Assembly (NCBI RefSeq): GCF_014205275.1
Contig: NZ_JACHND010000001.1
Coordinates: 3,224,001 to 3,288,000, forward strand
Origin: Sphaerisporangium siamense
GTDB lineage: Bacteria; Actinomycetota; Actinomycetes; Streptosporangiales; Streptosporangiaceae
DNA length: 64,000 nt
Direction: 5' to 3'
The notes under the pieces were generated by a model that made no database searches, was not told the DNA's origin, and saw only the letters and a list, made by a program, of their open reading frames with translations. The translations under genes and the position numbers were made by a program. Below are positions 1 to 9,646 of this stretch, one piece after another (within the stretch, counting starts at the first letter, position 1; every line of letters starts with the position of its first letter).

Positions 1-66
1 GGGCGGTGGGCGTCGCGGCCGTGGTGCGGTCGCCTTCGGGTTCGACGGATCGGCGGGGGGAGCCGG
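1..66. other. Window edge, no gene recognised
   Basis: Short GC-rich stretch before the first gene. It ends in a G-rich Shine-Dalgarno-like run at about 55-61 that serves the GTG start at 67. Nothing else can be assigned. Confidence 0.5.
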
Positions 67-1596
67 GTGGCCGGGTATCGGGCGTTCAGCCTTGATTCGC
101 TTGTGGTGAGCGACAGGTTGAGGCTCTTCAACTTCACCCGTCGGGACGATCATGTCGCGTACCTGTGGGTGTTGCGGGCCATGGATCGGCTGCGCGAGGT
201 CCACCAGGTGCAGGTCGACAGCGAGCAGGTCGGGGCGGCGCTGGCCGAGCTGGCCCGGCTGCACGAGGAGCTTCCGTTCCCGGCGGACGTCCGCCTGCGG
301 GACCGGCTCGACGCCCTCCACGAGGACGGCGTGGTGCACCGCTTCGACGACGCCTCCCGCGCCGGCACCCTGGTGCGCTACCGCAACCGCCAGTCGGTGT
401 ACCAGTTCAGCGAGCTCGGGTACTGGGCGTACACCGCGGTCGAGGGCCTGCTGGCCACGCGCATCCAGGACGCCAACCTGTCCCGCCTGGTGTTCTCCGA
501 CATCCTCGAAGACCTGCGCGAGCTGGCGGTCGCCAACCGGACGGGGGAGCCCGAGCAGGTCTACCGCAGGCTGTCCCGCCTGGACTCGGTCATGGAGGAC
601 ATGGGGCGTCGCTCCGCGCACTTCCACGTCACGCTGGGCGAGATCATGCGGTCCACCGACACCTCACCGGACACCTTCCTGCGGCACAAGAACGCGCTGC
701 TCGCCCACATGTCCGACTTCATGTCCGAGCTGGACCGCTACCTGCCGCGCCTGGACCGCGCCGTGCGCGAGGTCGAGGCCACCGGGCTCATGACGCTGCT
801 GTCGCGCGCCGCCGACGCCGACGAGCGCCCGTTCATGACCTTCCCCGACCGTCTGGAGGACTGGCGGCGGCGCTGGACGGCGCTGCGGGCGTGGTTCACC
901 GCGGACGGCGGCGAGACCTCGCGCGCGGGCGAGCTGCGGCACGCCACGCGCACGGCCGTCTCCGGAGTGATCGCGCTGCTGCGGCAGATCACCGAGGCGC
1001 AGCGCGGCGGCGTCAACCGGGCCACCCAGCTCAGGCACCTGGCCGAATGGGTGCACAACGTGTCCGACGAGGGCGCCGCGCACGCGCTGATGGGCGCCGC
1101 CTTCAACATGCGCTCGGCACGCCACGCCGGAGGCGCCCATGACGACGACGAGCAGATCTCACCCCGCGCCACCTGGTGGGACGCGCCCGGCGTCGAGATC
1201 TCGGTGACGCTGTTCCGCACCGGCAGGGCGCCCACTCCGGGAGTGCCGCAGCCGGTCCGCGCCAACAGGGGAGCACGCGCCGCCCTGCGCCACGGCCAGG
1301 CCGCCGCACGCGCCGCCGAACGCGAGGCCGCCTCCGGGCTGGCGCGCCTCGGTGCCTACGGGCGCGTCCTGGACGAGACCGAGACCCGCGTCCTGCTCAA
1401 GCTGCTGACCCGCGCCCTCGAAAGCAGGACCGTGGTGAAGGGGCTGGTGCGGGGCGCCTCGGGCTCGGGCGACGCCATGGCGATCCACCTGGTCCCCTCC
1501 GACACCGGGAGCACGATCGCCACCTCCCAAGGTCTGCTGCACATCCCCGGCTTCCGCGTCGAACTCGCGGGCCGCTTCCGAGGAGGCGGGCGATGA
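67..1596 (+). CDS. jetA: Wadjet protein JetA (TIGR02677 family)
   Basis: This 509-aa protein is the MukF/kleisin-like subunit of a Wadjet (JetABCD) plasmid-defence complex. Wadjet uses an SMC-type loop extruder to recognise small circular DNA, which the JetD nuclease then cleaves. The call rests on the opening (FNFTRRDD..YLWVLRAMDRL), helical repeats through the middle, a long Ala/Arg-rich helix near residues 420-460, and the invariant gene order. A GTG start at 67 is used with a G-rich ribosome site just upstream. Its TGA overlaps the next ATG (ATGA at 1593-1596), so translation of the complex subunits is coupled. There are no catalytic residues to check; this is a structural subunit. Family assignment is from memory of the TIGR02677/78/80/79 quartet and is supported by all four members being present in order. 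Confidence 0.9.
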   Translation: MAGYRAFSLDSLVVSDRLRLFNFTRRDDHVAYLWVLRAMDRLREVHQVQVDSEQVGAALAELARLHEELPFPADVRLRDRLDALHEDGVVHRFDDASRAGTLVRYRNRQSVYQFSELGYWAYTAVEGLLATRIQDANLSRLVFSDILEDLRELAVANRTGEPEQVYRRLSRLDSVMEDMGRRSAHFHVTLGEIMRSTDTSPDTFLRHKNALLAHMSDFMSELDRYLPRLDRAVREVEATGLMTLLSRAADADERPFMTFPDRLEDWRRRWTALRAWFTADGGETSRAGELRHATRTAVSGVIALLRQITEAQRGGVNRATQLRHLAEWVHNVSDEGAAHALMGAAFNMRSARHAGGAHDDDEQISPRATWWDAPGVEISVTLFRTGRAPTPGVPQPVRANRGARAALRHGQAAARAAEREAASGLARLGAYGRVLDETETRVLLKLLTRALESRTVVKGLVRGASGSGDAMAIHLVPSDTGSTIATSQGLLHIPGFRVELAGRFRGGGR

Positions 1597-2993
1597 CGCC
1601 GGCGCGGGCGGCACGGGATGTCCAGCCCGCCGACCTCGGGTCCTACCAGCAGGCGGTGCGGCGGGTCATGACCTGTGACCTGATAACCGCCGCGCGCCCG
1701 CGCGCCGGCGTGCTCGACAACGTGCTGCGCTGGGCCGACGAGATGGCCCGCGACTTCCGCGAGCTGTTCGGCTACACGCTGATCGCCACGACCCACCAGG
1801 TACGGCTCGTGCGCAGGCTGGACACGCTCGACCCCACCCAGCGGTCCGTCTTCGCCAGGAAGGGCAGGCCGTTCGACCGCCGCAGGCTGGCCTACCTGTG
1901 CCTGGTGCTCGCCTCCTTCCAGCGCTCCCGCATCGAGATCAGCCTGGCCGATCTCGTCCGGGCCTTCACCCCCTCCGCCAACGCCATCGACGGTCTCGGG
2001 TTCGACCCCACGGTCGGCGCGCACAAAGCCGCCGTCGTGGACGTCCTGGACTGGCTGGTCGACCGCGGCGCGCTTCGTCTGTCCGACGGCTCCCTGGAGT
2101 CCTGGGTACGCGACACCGAGAACGGCGACGCGCTCTACGACATCGACCACGAGGTGTGCGGGGTGCTGTTCCGTCCGGCGCGGCCGCCGCAACACCTCAC
2201 CAGCGTGGCCGGCCTGCTCACCGAGCCGCCCGCGCCGGACATGTCCCGGACGGCGGCCGCGCGCCGCGCCCGGCGGCTGCTGCTGGAACACCCCGTCGTC
2301 TACTACGCCGACCTCACCCCCGAGGTCGCCGCCGCGCTGCGCGAGCCGGGCCTCGCCGAGGACGTCGCGCGCTTCACCGGGCTGGTCGTCGAGCGGCGCG
2401 CGGAGGGCGTCATGCTGGCGGACACCGCCGGGGTCTTCACCGACCGCCCGTTCCCCGGACGGGGCGGCGCCGTGAACCGCACCGCGGGACTGTTGCTCGC
2501 GAAGATCGCCGACCTGCTCGAAGACCCCGCGCACACCCCGGTACTCCTCCCGGTCCCGTCGCCCGCCGACGAGCACGCCGCGCTCCTGGGGCGGGTGGAC
2601 GCCGGGCTTCCCCGGCACGGCGTCGTCGCCGAGCTGGCCTGGGCCCCCGACCCCGGCCCCGCACGTGACGAGGGCCCGGCCGCCGAGGCGCCGCTGGTGG
2701 AGCTCAGCGTGCTCGACGTGATGATGGACGAGCTGTTCGACGAGTTCGGGGCCGCCTCGTTCAGCGGCGTCTGGCAGCACGACCCCCGCGGCCTGCTGTC
2801 GGCCGCCCTGGCCTTCCTCGCCGACCTGTCGCTGGTCCGCCCGGTCCCCGGCGGCGTCCTGGTGCTGCCGGCCGCGTACCGGTACCGCAACATCAGGGCG
2901 GCCCTGCCGGAGCGGCCGCAGGACGACCGGCTTCCGCTGGAACTGCCCGGCATGACCGACACATCCGTGAGCGACGAGGAGCCCCGGCCATGA
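1593..2993 (+). CDS. jetB: Wadjet protein JetB (TIGR02678 family)
   Basis: This 466-aa protein is the MukE/kite-like partner that bridges JetA and the SMC-like JetC. The start is the ATG at 1593 inside the stop of jetA; an open frame extends upstream but lies inside jetA and is not used. Recognisable features are the N-terminal block YQQAVRRVMTCDLIT..RPGVLDNVLRWADEMARDFRELFGY, a stretch of winged-helix-like character (LSLADLVRAF type), and a tail with DVMMDELFDEFG near residues 375-390. It ends in another four-base ATGA overlap (2990-2993) with jetC. Its place between JetA and JetC, and its length, match the family. Confidence 0.88.
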   Translation: MTPARAARDVQPADLGSYQQAVRRVMTCDLITAARPRAGVLDNVLRWADEMARDFRELFGYTLIATTHQVRLVRRLDTLDPTQRSVFARKGRPFDRRRLAYLCLVLASFQRSRIEISLADLVRAFTPSANAIDGLGFDPTVGAHKAAVVDVLDWLVDRGALRLSDGSLESWVRDTENGDALYDIDHEVCGVLFRPARPPQHLTSVAGLLTEPPAPDMSRTAAARRARRLLLEHPVVYYADLTPEVAAALREPGLAEDVARFTGLVVERRAEGVMLADTAGVFTDRPFPGRGGAVNRTAGLLLAKIADLLEDPAHTPVLLPVPSPADEHAALLGRVDAGLPRHGVVAELAWAPDPGPARDEGPAAEAPLVELSVLDVMMDELFDEFGAASFSGVWQHDPRGLLSAALAFLADLSLVRPVPGGVLVLPAAYRYRNIRAALPERPQDDRLPLELPGMTDTSVSDEEPRP

Positions 2994-5900
2994 CCGACCG
3001 GTTCAAGCCCACCCGCGCCGGGGTGATCAACGTCTGGGACTACGTGGACGAGGAGTTCGTCTTCGCCGACGGCCGCCTCGTGCTGCGCGGGCACAACGGC
3101 TCCGGCAAGACCAAGGCGCTGGAGGTGCTGTTCCCCTTCATCCTGGACGGCGTCGCCGACGCCCGGCGCCTCGACCCGTTCAGCGGCGAGAACCGCACGA
3201 TGAAGTCCAACCTGCTGTACCGCGGTCAGGAAGCCGAGTACGGCTACGTCTGGATGGAGTTCGCCCGCGTCCCGGGCGAGACCCGCCGGCCCGCCGAGAG
3301 CACCGGGACCGGGGGGAACGCCGGGTCTTCCGGCACCGCGGAAACCGTCACGCTGATCATCGGGCTGCGCGCGCACCGCAACCGCGACGGCGTGCGCAGC
3401 TCGTTCTTCGTCACCGGCCAACGGCTCGGCGTCGACTTCGGCCTGCTGGCGCCGGACGGCCGGCCGCTCACGGAGAACCAGCTCAAGGCGATCCTCGAAC
3501 CGGGCGCGTTCTCCGCCACCGCCACCGAATACCGCGCCGCCGTGGACTCGCGGCTGTTCGGGCTCGGCCGCGAGCGCTACGGCCAGCTCCTGGACCTGCT
3601 GCTGGCCCTGCGCCGCCCGCTGCTGGCCAAGGATCTCGACCCCGGCAAGGTCTCCGACACGCTCACCTCCGGGCTGAGCCCCGTGGACGACATCCTCGTC
3701 GACCAGGCGGCCCGCGACTTCGAGAACCTCGCCGCCGTGCAGAGGCAGTTCGACGACTTCGCCATCGCCGACACGGCCGTGCGCGCCTTCCTCGCCGACT
3801 ACACCGAATACCTGCGCACCCACGCCACCTACCGGCTCGGGCGCATCACCGCGGCGAGCGGCGTCGCCGTCGAGCACGCCCGCGCCGTTGCCCTGGCCGC
3901 CGCCGAGCTGCGCCGCGCGGGCGACGCCCACGAGCGGGCCGCCCGCGCCCGCGAGCTGGCCGAGACCGAACGGCAGGGACTGGAGGCCCGGGAGGCCGCG
4001 CTGCGCGCGCACGACGCCTACCGGGCGCAGAGCCGGCTGGAACTCCAGCGCCGGCAGATCGCCAGAGGCCGCGACGAGATCGCCGCCGAACGCCGCCGCC
4101 TCTCCGGAGCCGCCGGCGACCTGGAGGAGCTGGCGCGCGAGGCCGGCGAGATCGCCGACCGGCTCGAACGCGCCACCGTCACCACGGCCCGACTGTCCAC
4201 CGAGCTGACCGAGGCGGCCGAACGCGCGGGCATCGCCTTCGACGGTGACGGCACCGCGGACACCGGCGACGATCTCCCGGTCACGGCCAAGGCACGCGCC
4301 GCGGCCCGCCGCGACGACGTCGGAGAGGCGCGCCACCGGCTCCGCCTCGCCGAGGAGGCCGACCTGCGGCGCCGCCGCGCCGACGAGGAACTGGCCGACG
4401 CCGCGACGGCGGTCACGGACGGCGAAGTCCAGTGCGCGGAGGCCGAGACCCGCCTCGGCGAGGCCCGCGCCGCCACTCGCGAGGCGCTGCGGCGCTGGGC
4501 CGGCCAGTGGCCCGACGGCCGGACGGCCGAACCTCCGGCGGCGACGGCGGCCGTCGACGCCGGGACCATCGCGGCGGCGCTGGAGGACGGCTTCGGTACC
4601 GCCGTGTCGCGGGACGGTGTCGCGGTTTCCACGGTGGCCGGTCCCGGGGATGTGGAGGCGTTGAGTGAGGCCGTCGAGCGGCTCGGCGAGCCGGGCGCGC
4701 CGACGTTGCTGGAGGTTTTCGCGGCGCGGACGGACGGGCGGCGGTTGGAGTGCGCCGCTCACGTCGAACGGCTCCGGGCTCAGATCATCAGCCTGGACGC
4801 CGAGCTGGAGCGTCTGAGCGGGGAGCGCGCCGAGATCGAGGCCGAGCGCGACGACGCCCCGCCCTCCGGCGACCTGCGCACCGCGGCGCGCGAGGGCCGG
4901 CCCGGTGCGCCCCTGTGGCGGCTGGCGAGGTTCGCGGAGTCGGTCGAGGCCCGCCGGGCGGCGGGCGTCGAGGGCGCTTTGTACGGGGCGGGCATGCTGA
5001 CGGCCTGGGTGCACCCCGATCCCGAGCTCACCACCGCCGCGGTAATGGCCGCGGAGTCCGACGGCTATCTCGTGCCGCTACCACCGGAGCACCGCCCGGA
5101 CGGTCCCACCCTCGCCGACGTCCTCGTGCCGGACGATCAGGACCTGGTACCCGCCGAGGTGATCACGGCAGTGCTGCGTTCGGTCGCCCTGACCGACGAA
5201 CTGACCGGGCTTCCCGCGGGCGTCGCGTCTGTGGTCACGGCGGGGGCGCAGTTCGGCCACGGCGTGCTCGTCGGGGCGCGGCCCAAGGAGGCCCCCGAGT
5301 ACATCGGCGCGACCAATCGGGCCAACCGGAGGCGTGAACGCCTCGCCGAGTACGACGCGCTCATCGCCGGTCACAGGAAGGAGCGCGAGGTCACGGCGGG
5401 AGAGCTGGCGCGGGCGGGCGCGGCGCTGGAGGACTTTCGCCGCGCCCGGGACACACTGCCCGCCATCGAGCCGATCAGCCGGGCCGTGCGCGGGCTCGCG
5501 CACCAGTCCACCTTGCTGGCCGCCGCGCGTACGACGTGGGAGCGGCGCCGTAAGGCTCTGGACTCGGCGGTCGCCGAGGTGGACGCCCAGCGCCGCCGCC
5601 TGCGCCAGGTGGCCGCCGAGCGTGGCACCCCGACTGAGGCGGACGCCATCGACGCGGTCGCGCGGGCGGTAGACGACTTCGAGCGCGTCGCGCACGCCCT
5701 GCACGCCGAACGCCGGCAGGCGGTGACCGTCGAGCGGGACCTCGCCGCGCGCCAGGCGTCGGTCGCGCGGCAGCGGGAACGGCATGCCACCGAGACCGCG
5801 GCGCTTCAGGTCAAGGAGAACGAGCACAACGTGGCCGTGGAGGAGCTCGCGGCGTACGAGGAGGCGCTCGACGCCCCGCTCAAAGAGGTGATCGCCCAGC

Positions 5901-7477
5901 TCGACGAGGTGGAGCGGCTGCTGAAGGAGGTCCGGGCGCGGGAGTCCGAGGCCGTGGCGGAGGTGTCCCGCGAGCACGACGCGGTGATCAGGGCCGAGAA
6001 CGACCTCAAGCACGGGAGTACGTCTCTCGCCGAGTCCTTTGACCACCTGTTCGAGCACACGACGTCGTTCGCCCCGTACGCCCATGACGGCCTGCGCCTG
6101 ATGCTGGGCGTCTCCGCCACCACCCCCTGGCCCGCCGACGCCGACCGCTTCGACCCGATCAGAGCCGCCGAGTCCGTCGTCACCACCCTCGCCCGCACTC
6201 CTGCCGCGGCCCCGCCGCCCTCCGGCGATTCGCCCGATACCGGGGCGGGCCGGGTGGATGAGGTGGTGTGGGCGGCGCTGCCGGGTGGGGTGGCTGGGTT
6301 GCTGGACGAATTCCGGGGGGCGCTCGGCGGAGGGCGGGCCGTTTCCGAGGGCGCGCTGAAGCAGGCGTCCAGCCGGATGTCGGCCGCGTTGCGGGTGTTC
6401 CAGGAGGCGCTCGACTCGTGCGGTGAGGACTACCGGCTCGACCACGACCCGGGCGCGGCCGGGGTCGTCATGGTGTACGTGAACGACGAGGGCGGGCGCA
6501 ACCCCGTCGCCGCCTTCGCGCGGCGCATCGCCGACCGCGTCGGGGAGCAGGGGGTGCTGCTGGAGGAGCGCGAGCGCACCGTCCTGGAGAACGAGCTGCT
6601 CGCCGGCCTCGCCCAGCAGATCCATGACCGCGTCCTGGCCGCCAGGGACCTCGTCGTCGGCATGAACGACGACCTGCGGTCCCGCCGGATGTCCTCGGGG
6701 ACGGGCATCGGCATCCGCTGGAGCCGCTCTGACAAGATCACCGACCGGCAGCGCGCCGCCGCGCGGCTCCTGGAACGCGACGCGCAGGGGCTCGGCCCGA
6801 CGGGGCTGGCCGAGCTGCGCGCCCTGCTGCGCGAGATGATCCGCGAATACCGCGCCGCCCATCCCCGCGCCACCTACCGGCAGGCGCTGGCGGAGGTCCT
6901 GGACTACCGCGCCTGGTACACCTTCGAGCTGCGGCTCGTGGTGCCCGGCGAGGAGGAGGTGCGGCTGACCAAGGCCAAACACGAGCAGATGTCCGGCGGC
7001 GAGAAGTCGGCGGCCATCCATCTCCCGCTGTTCGCGGCGGCGAACGCCCTGTACTCCTCGGCCAAGCCGACCTGCCCGCGGACGATCGCGCTGGACGAGG
7101 CGTTCGCCGGCATCGACGACCGCTACAAGCCCGAGCTTCTCGGCCTGACCGTCACATTCGGCCTCGACCTCTTCATGACCGGCCACGACCTCTGGGTGCA
7201 CTTCGACACCGTGCCCATGGCCGCCCACTACGACATGCACCACGACAAGGGCGCCCACACGGTCTCGGCCATGCTGATGGTCTGGGACGGCACGCACACG
7301 ATCGACGCCGACGCCGCCTTCTCCGGCAACGACGACCTGGCCACGACCCTCCTCGGCATCCGCCCGAGCCGCCTCACCCCCACCTCCGCGGCCAACCCCT
7401 TGCTCGCCGCACTGGAGTCATTGAGCGTCCCTGACTCCCCCGGCGATGAGGACCACGTCCGCGGCGGTGATGTATGA
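2990..7477 (+). CDS. jetC: Wadjet SMC-like ATPase JetC (TIGR02680 family)
   Basis: This 1495-aa SMC/MukB-like motor drives DNA loop extrusion in Wadjet. The Walker A loop GHNGSGKT lies at residues 34-41, followed by a long region of heptad-rich Ala/Arg/Glu coiled coil (about 280-450 and 780-1020) around a hinge-like middle. The ABC signature MSGGEKSA begins at residue 1334 and the Walker B/catalytic pair (IALDEAF) is D1369-E1370, followed by the D-loop GID. All ATPase elements are intact, so the motor should be active. The ATG at 2990 overlaps the jetB stop. A 92-bp gap with no clear terminator separates it from jetD, so one transcript for all four genes is likely. Confidence 0.93.
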   Translation: MTDRFKPTRAGVINVWDYVDEEFVFADGRLVLRGHNGSGKTKALEVLFPFILDGVADARRLDPFSGENRTMKSNLLYRGQEAEYGYVWMEFARVPGETRRPAESTGTGGNAGSSGTAETVTLIIGLRAHRNRDGVRSSFFVTGQRLGVDFGLLAPDGRPLTENQLKAILEPGAFSATATEYRAAVDSRLFGLGRERYGQLLDLLLALRRPLLAKDLDPGKVSDTLTSGLSPVDDILVDQAARDFENLAAVQRQFDDFAIADTAVRAFLADYTEYLRTHATYRLGRITAASGVAVEHARAVALAAAELRRAGDAHERAARARELAETERQGLEAREAALRAHDAYRAQSRLELQRRQIARGRDEIAAERRRLSGAAGDLEELAREAGEIADRLERATVTTARLSTELTEAAERAGIAFDGDGTADTGDDLPVTAKARAAARRDDVGEARHRLRLAEEADLRRRRADEELADAATAVTDGEVQCAEAETRLGEARAATREALRRWAGQWPDGRTAEPPAATAAVDAGTIAAALEDGFGTAVSRDGVAVSTVAGPGDVEALSEAVERLGEPGAPTLLEVFAARTDGRRLECAAHVERLRAQIISLDAELERLSGERAEIEAERDDAPPSGDLRTAAREGRPGAPLWRLARFAESVEARRAAGVEGALYGAGMLTAWVHPDPELTTAAVMAAESDGYLVPLPPEHRPDGPTLADVLVPDDQDLVPAEVITAVLRSVALTDELTGLPAGVASVVTAGAQFGHGVLVGARPKEAPEYIGATNRANRRRERLAEYDALIAGHRKEREVTAGELARAGAALEDFRRARDTLPAIEPISRAVRGLAHQSTLLAAARTTWERRRKALDSAVAEVDAQRRRLRQVAAERGTPTEADAIDAVARAVDDFERVAHALHAERRQAVTVERDLAARQASVARQRERHATETAALQVKENEHNVAVEELAAYEEALDAPLKEVIAQLDEVERLLKEVRARESEAVAEVSREHDAVIRAENDLKHGSTSLAESFDHLFEHTTSFAPYAHDGLRLMLGVSATTPWPADADRFDPIRAAESVVTTLARTPAAAPPPSGDSPDTGAGRVDEVVWAALPGGVAGLLDEFRGALGGGRAVSEGALKQASSRMSAALRVFQEALDSCGEDYRLDHDPGAAGVVMVYVNDEGGRNPVAAFARRIADRVGEQGVLLEERERTVLENELLAGLAQQIHDRVLAARDLVVGMNDDLRSRRMSSGTGIGIRWSRSDKITDRQRAAARLLERDAQGLGPTGLAELRALLREMIREYRAAHPRATYRQALAEVLDYRAWYTFELRLVVPGEEEVRLTKAKHEQMSGGEKSAAIHLPLFAAANALYSSAKPTCPRTIALDEAFAGIDDRYKPELLGLTVTFGLDLFMTGHDLWVHFDTVPMAAHYDMHHDKGAHTVSAMLMVWDGTHTIDADAAFSGNDDLATTLLGIRPSRLTPTSAANPLLAALESLSVPDSPGDEDHVRGGDV

Positions 7478-7569
7478 GATCTTTCCGGTGGTCAGCGCGG
7501 TGTCGTGTAGCGAGAACGGCGATCCTGTGATTCTTGAGGTCGCGAGGCCAAGGGTGAGGAGAGCACCGG

Positions 7570-8847
7570 ATGAGCGTGGGATACGGAATCGAGGGGTTGG
7601 CCGGGGATGCCTACAAGCGGCTCTTCGGCAACGCGCGCAAGGCGCTCGAACGAAACGGCGGAGACCTCGGCGGCACGACCAGCGTGCCCGATCCGACCGA
7701 TGAGGAGCGCAACAAGATCCATGGTCTGCTGGGCGGTCCCCATCCTCGCCCGGGAGCGCGGCGTATCGTCATCCCGCTCGCCAAGCTCGATACCGCCGTT
7801 CGGGTCTCGACCGGACTCGGTTTGATCGATTTCCTGGAGCATGCGGGGGATGGCCTGCGTGACCGTCCGGCGGAGATCGCGGCGTCGGCGGCCGCCCGCG
7901 CCGCGGCTCTGCGCGAGGCCCGGAGCAGCTCGCTGTATGAGTCCCGCGCGTGGTACGCCGCCTGGCTGGAGGCGCTTGCACGAGATGGCACACTGACCCG
8001 GCTGCTGCGGGGTTCCGGCGCGGCTCCCGTTCTCATCCAGGCCATCCGCGTCCTGGAACGCCTGGAGGACCGCCAAGGCGTGGACACGCCGATCACGCCC
8101 AGCGATCTCGCCGCCGAGGTCACCCGGGACCCCCACGCGCTCGACCACGGCGGGACGCTGCCTACGCTGGTCCTGTGCGCGCTCGCCCTGCGCGAGGACG
8201 TTCAGAAGCCTCGTACGGCCGAGGAGCGGCGCGAACTGTGGGAAGCCGCCGGCGTCGTTCTGGACGATCTCGCGAGTCGGGTCCTGGTGCTCAATCTTCC
8301 CGCTCGAGGTGAGGGACTCGGCGAGTGGCTGACCGGCGCGGCCCAGTACGGCACGCCGTTCCAGGTCACCCTGCACCAGCTCACCACCCTGCCGATCACG
8401 GTGTCCGTACCGGTTGTCCATGTATGCGAGAACCCGGCCGTGCTGCGGCGCGCCGCCGCCGAGCTGGGCGACGGCGCGTCCCCGCTGATCTGCACCGAGG
8501 GTCGTCCTTCGACGGCCTTCCACCGCCTCGCCAGGGCCGTCGTCGCCGGGGGAGGAGTCCTGCGATATCACGGCGATTTCGACTGGCCCGGCGTCGCCAT
8601 CGCCGCGTCCGTGATGGAACGCCACGGGGCGCGCCCCTGGCGCATGTCCGCGGCGGATTATCTCGCCGGTCTCCGGCACGAGGGGGACGAGGTGCCGCTG
8701 ACCGGCCGTCGCCGCGACACGCCATGGGATCCGGCGCTGGCCGAGGCGATGGAGCGCCACGGCCGCGCCGTCTACGAGGAATCGGTGGCCGAGAATCTGA
8801 TCGCCGATCTGGCACGGAGACCGCCGGGCGCCGCATCCACTGTCTGA
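7570..8847 (+). CDS. jetD: Wadjet TOPRIM nuclease JetD (TIGR02679 family)
   Basis: This 425-aa protein is the topoisomerase VI/Spo11-like nuclease subunit of Wadjet. The N-terminal two thirds are helical with a winged-helix-like part. The C-terminal TOPRIM domain shows its acidic residues: E287 in VCENP, E310 in CTEGRP, and the D336-x-D338 pair in HGDFDWPG. An intact metal site suggests a working nuclease. The ATG at 7570 follows a purine-rich GTGAGGAGAG sequence. It ends 34 bp before the convergent ABC permease gene. With jetA, jetB and jetC all intact, this should be a functional defence operon against plasmids. Confidence 0.9.
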   Translation: MSVGYGIEGLAGDAYKRLFGNARKALERNGGDLGGTTSVPDPTDEERNKIHGLLGGPHPRPGARRIVIPLAKLDTAVRVSTGLGLIDFLEHAGDGLRDRPAEIAASAAARAAALREARSSSLYESRAWYAAWLEALARDGTLTRLLRGSGAAPVLIQAIRVLERLEDRQGVDTPITPSDLAAEVTRDPHALDHGGTLPTLVLCALALREDVQKPRTAEERRELWEAAGVVLDDLASRVLVLNLPARGEGLGEWLTGAAQYGTPFQVTLHQLTTLPITVSVPVVHVCENPAVLRRAAAELGDGASPLICTEGRPSTAFHRLARAVVAGGGVLRYHGDFDWPGVAIAASVMERHGARPWRMSAADYLAGLRHEGDEVPLTGRRRDTPWDPALAEAMERHGRAVYEESVAENLIADLARRPPGAASTV

Positions 8848-8881
8848 CGGAAGCCGCGCCGATTCCCGTCCGAACCCGGCA

Positions 8882-9646
8882 CTACCTTTCCTGCCAGCTC
8901 ACCCTGCGGGTGACCAGCCACAGGCTGAGCAGGGTGAGCGTGGTGAGTACCGCGACGTCCAGCATGAGCCGCCCGGATACGGGGCCGAAGGTGACCTGGC
9001 GGATCGCGGAGGCGGCGTAGCCGGTGGGGCTGACGTGGCTGAGGGTCAGCAGCCAGCCTGGGAGGGTGGCGGGGGGCAGGATCACCGGGCCCATGAAGAG
9101 CAGAACGATCGTCACCAGGAGGCTGGCGGAGCCTGCCTCCTCGGGGGTGCGGGTGAGGATGCCGATGAGCGCGCCGATGCCGGCCATCGGCAGCACGCAC
9201 AGCGGGACGACGAGGAGGGCCAGCGGGCTGACGTGCAGCGGCACGCCGAGGAACAGGGCCCCGAAGACGACCGTCACGAGCAGCGAGGGGATGGAGAGGA
9301 GGAAGAACGCCAGCACGGTCGCGACGACGACGAGGGCGCGGTACACGGGCAGGGTCGCGAAGAAGTCCAGCGTGCCCATGGCCTTCATGAAGGCGAAGTT
9401 TCCGGCCACGTTGTTCTGGTTCTGGAACATCAGGGACAGCACGACGCTGCCGGTCAGCACGTAGACGAGATTCTCCGGCGCGCCCTGCCGGGCGAGCAGT
9501 CCCAGTCCGATGGTGCTCATCATCGGCGCGAAGACGCCGGTGACGATCATTCCGCGCCACGACCACCGGTAGTTCGAGAGCTGGACGAGCAGCAGGTCGA
9601 GAAGCTGGACGTGCGGGGGCTGGGGCTTTCTGAGGTCAGGAGGCAT
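8882..9646 (-). CDS. ABC transporter permease (ABC-2 type)
   Basis: This 254-aa integral membrane protein has about six hydrophobic segments (for example FFLLSIPSLLVTVVFGALFL and LLVTIVLLFMGPVIL). It matches ABC-2/DrrB-type permeases in length and layout, including the conserved amphipathic region near LPGWLLTLSHVSPTGYAASAIRQV. The start overlaps the last 11 bases of the ATPase gene, so the two are co-translated and form one exporter. The substrate is unknown; such pairs often export drugs or lipids. A 34-bp gap separates its end from the convergent jetD. Confidence 0.85.
   Translation of the reverse strand: MPPDLRKPQPPHVQLLDLLLVQLSNYRWSWRGMIVTGVFAPMMSTIGLGLLARQGAPENLVYVLTGSVVLSLMFQNQNNVAGNFAFMKAMGTLDFFATLPVYRALVVVATVLAFFLLSIPSLLVTVVFGALFLGVPLHVSPLALLVVPLCVLPMAGIGALIGILTRTPEEAGSASLLVTIVLLFMGPVILPPATLPGWLLTLSHVSPTGYAASAIRQVTFGPVSGRLMLDVAVLTTLTLLSLWLVTRRVSWQER

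Noticed and set aside
2303-5014. 903-codon open frame on the minus strand opposite jetB/jetC
   Set aside because: Antisense shadow of high-GC third-position bias; low-complexity Gly/Ala/Arg translation and no domain, while the plus strand encodes intact Wadjet proteins.
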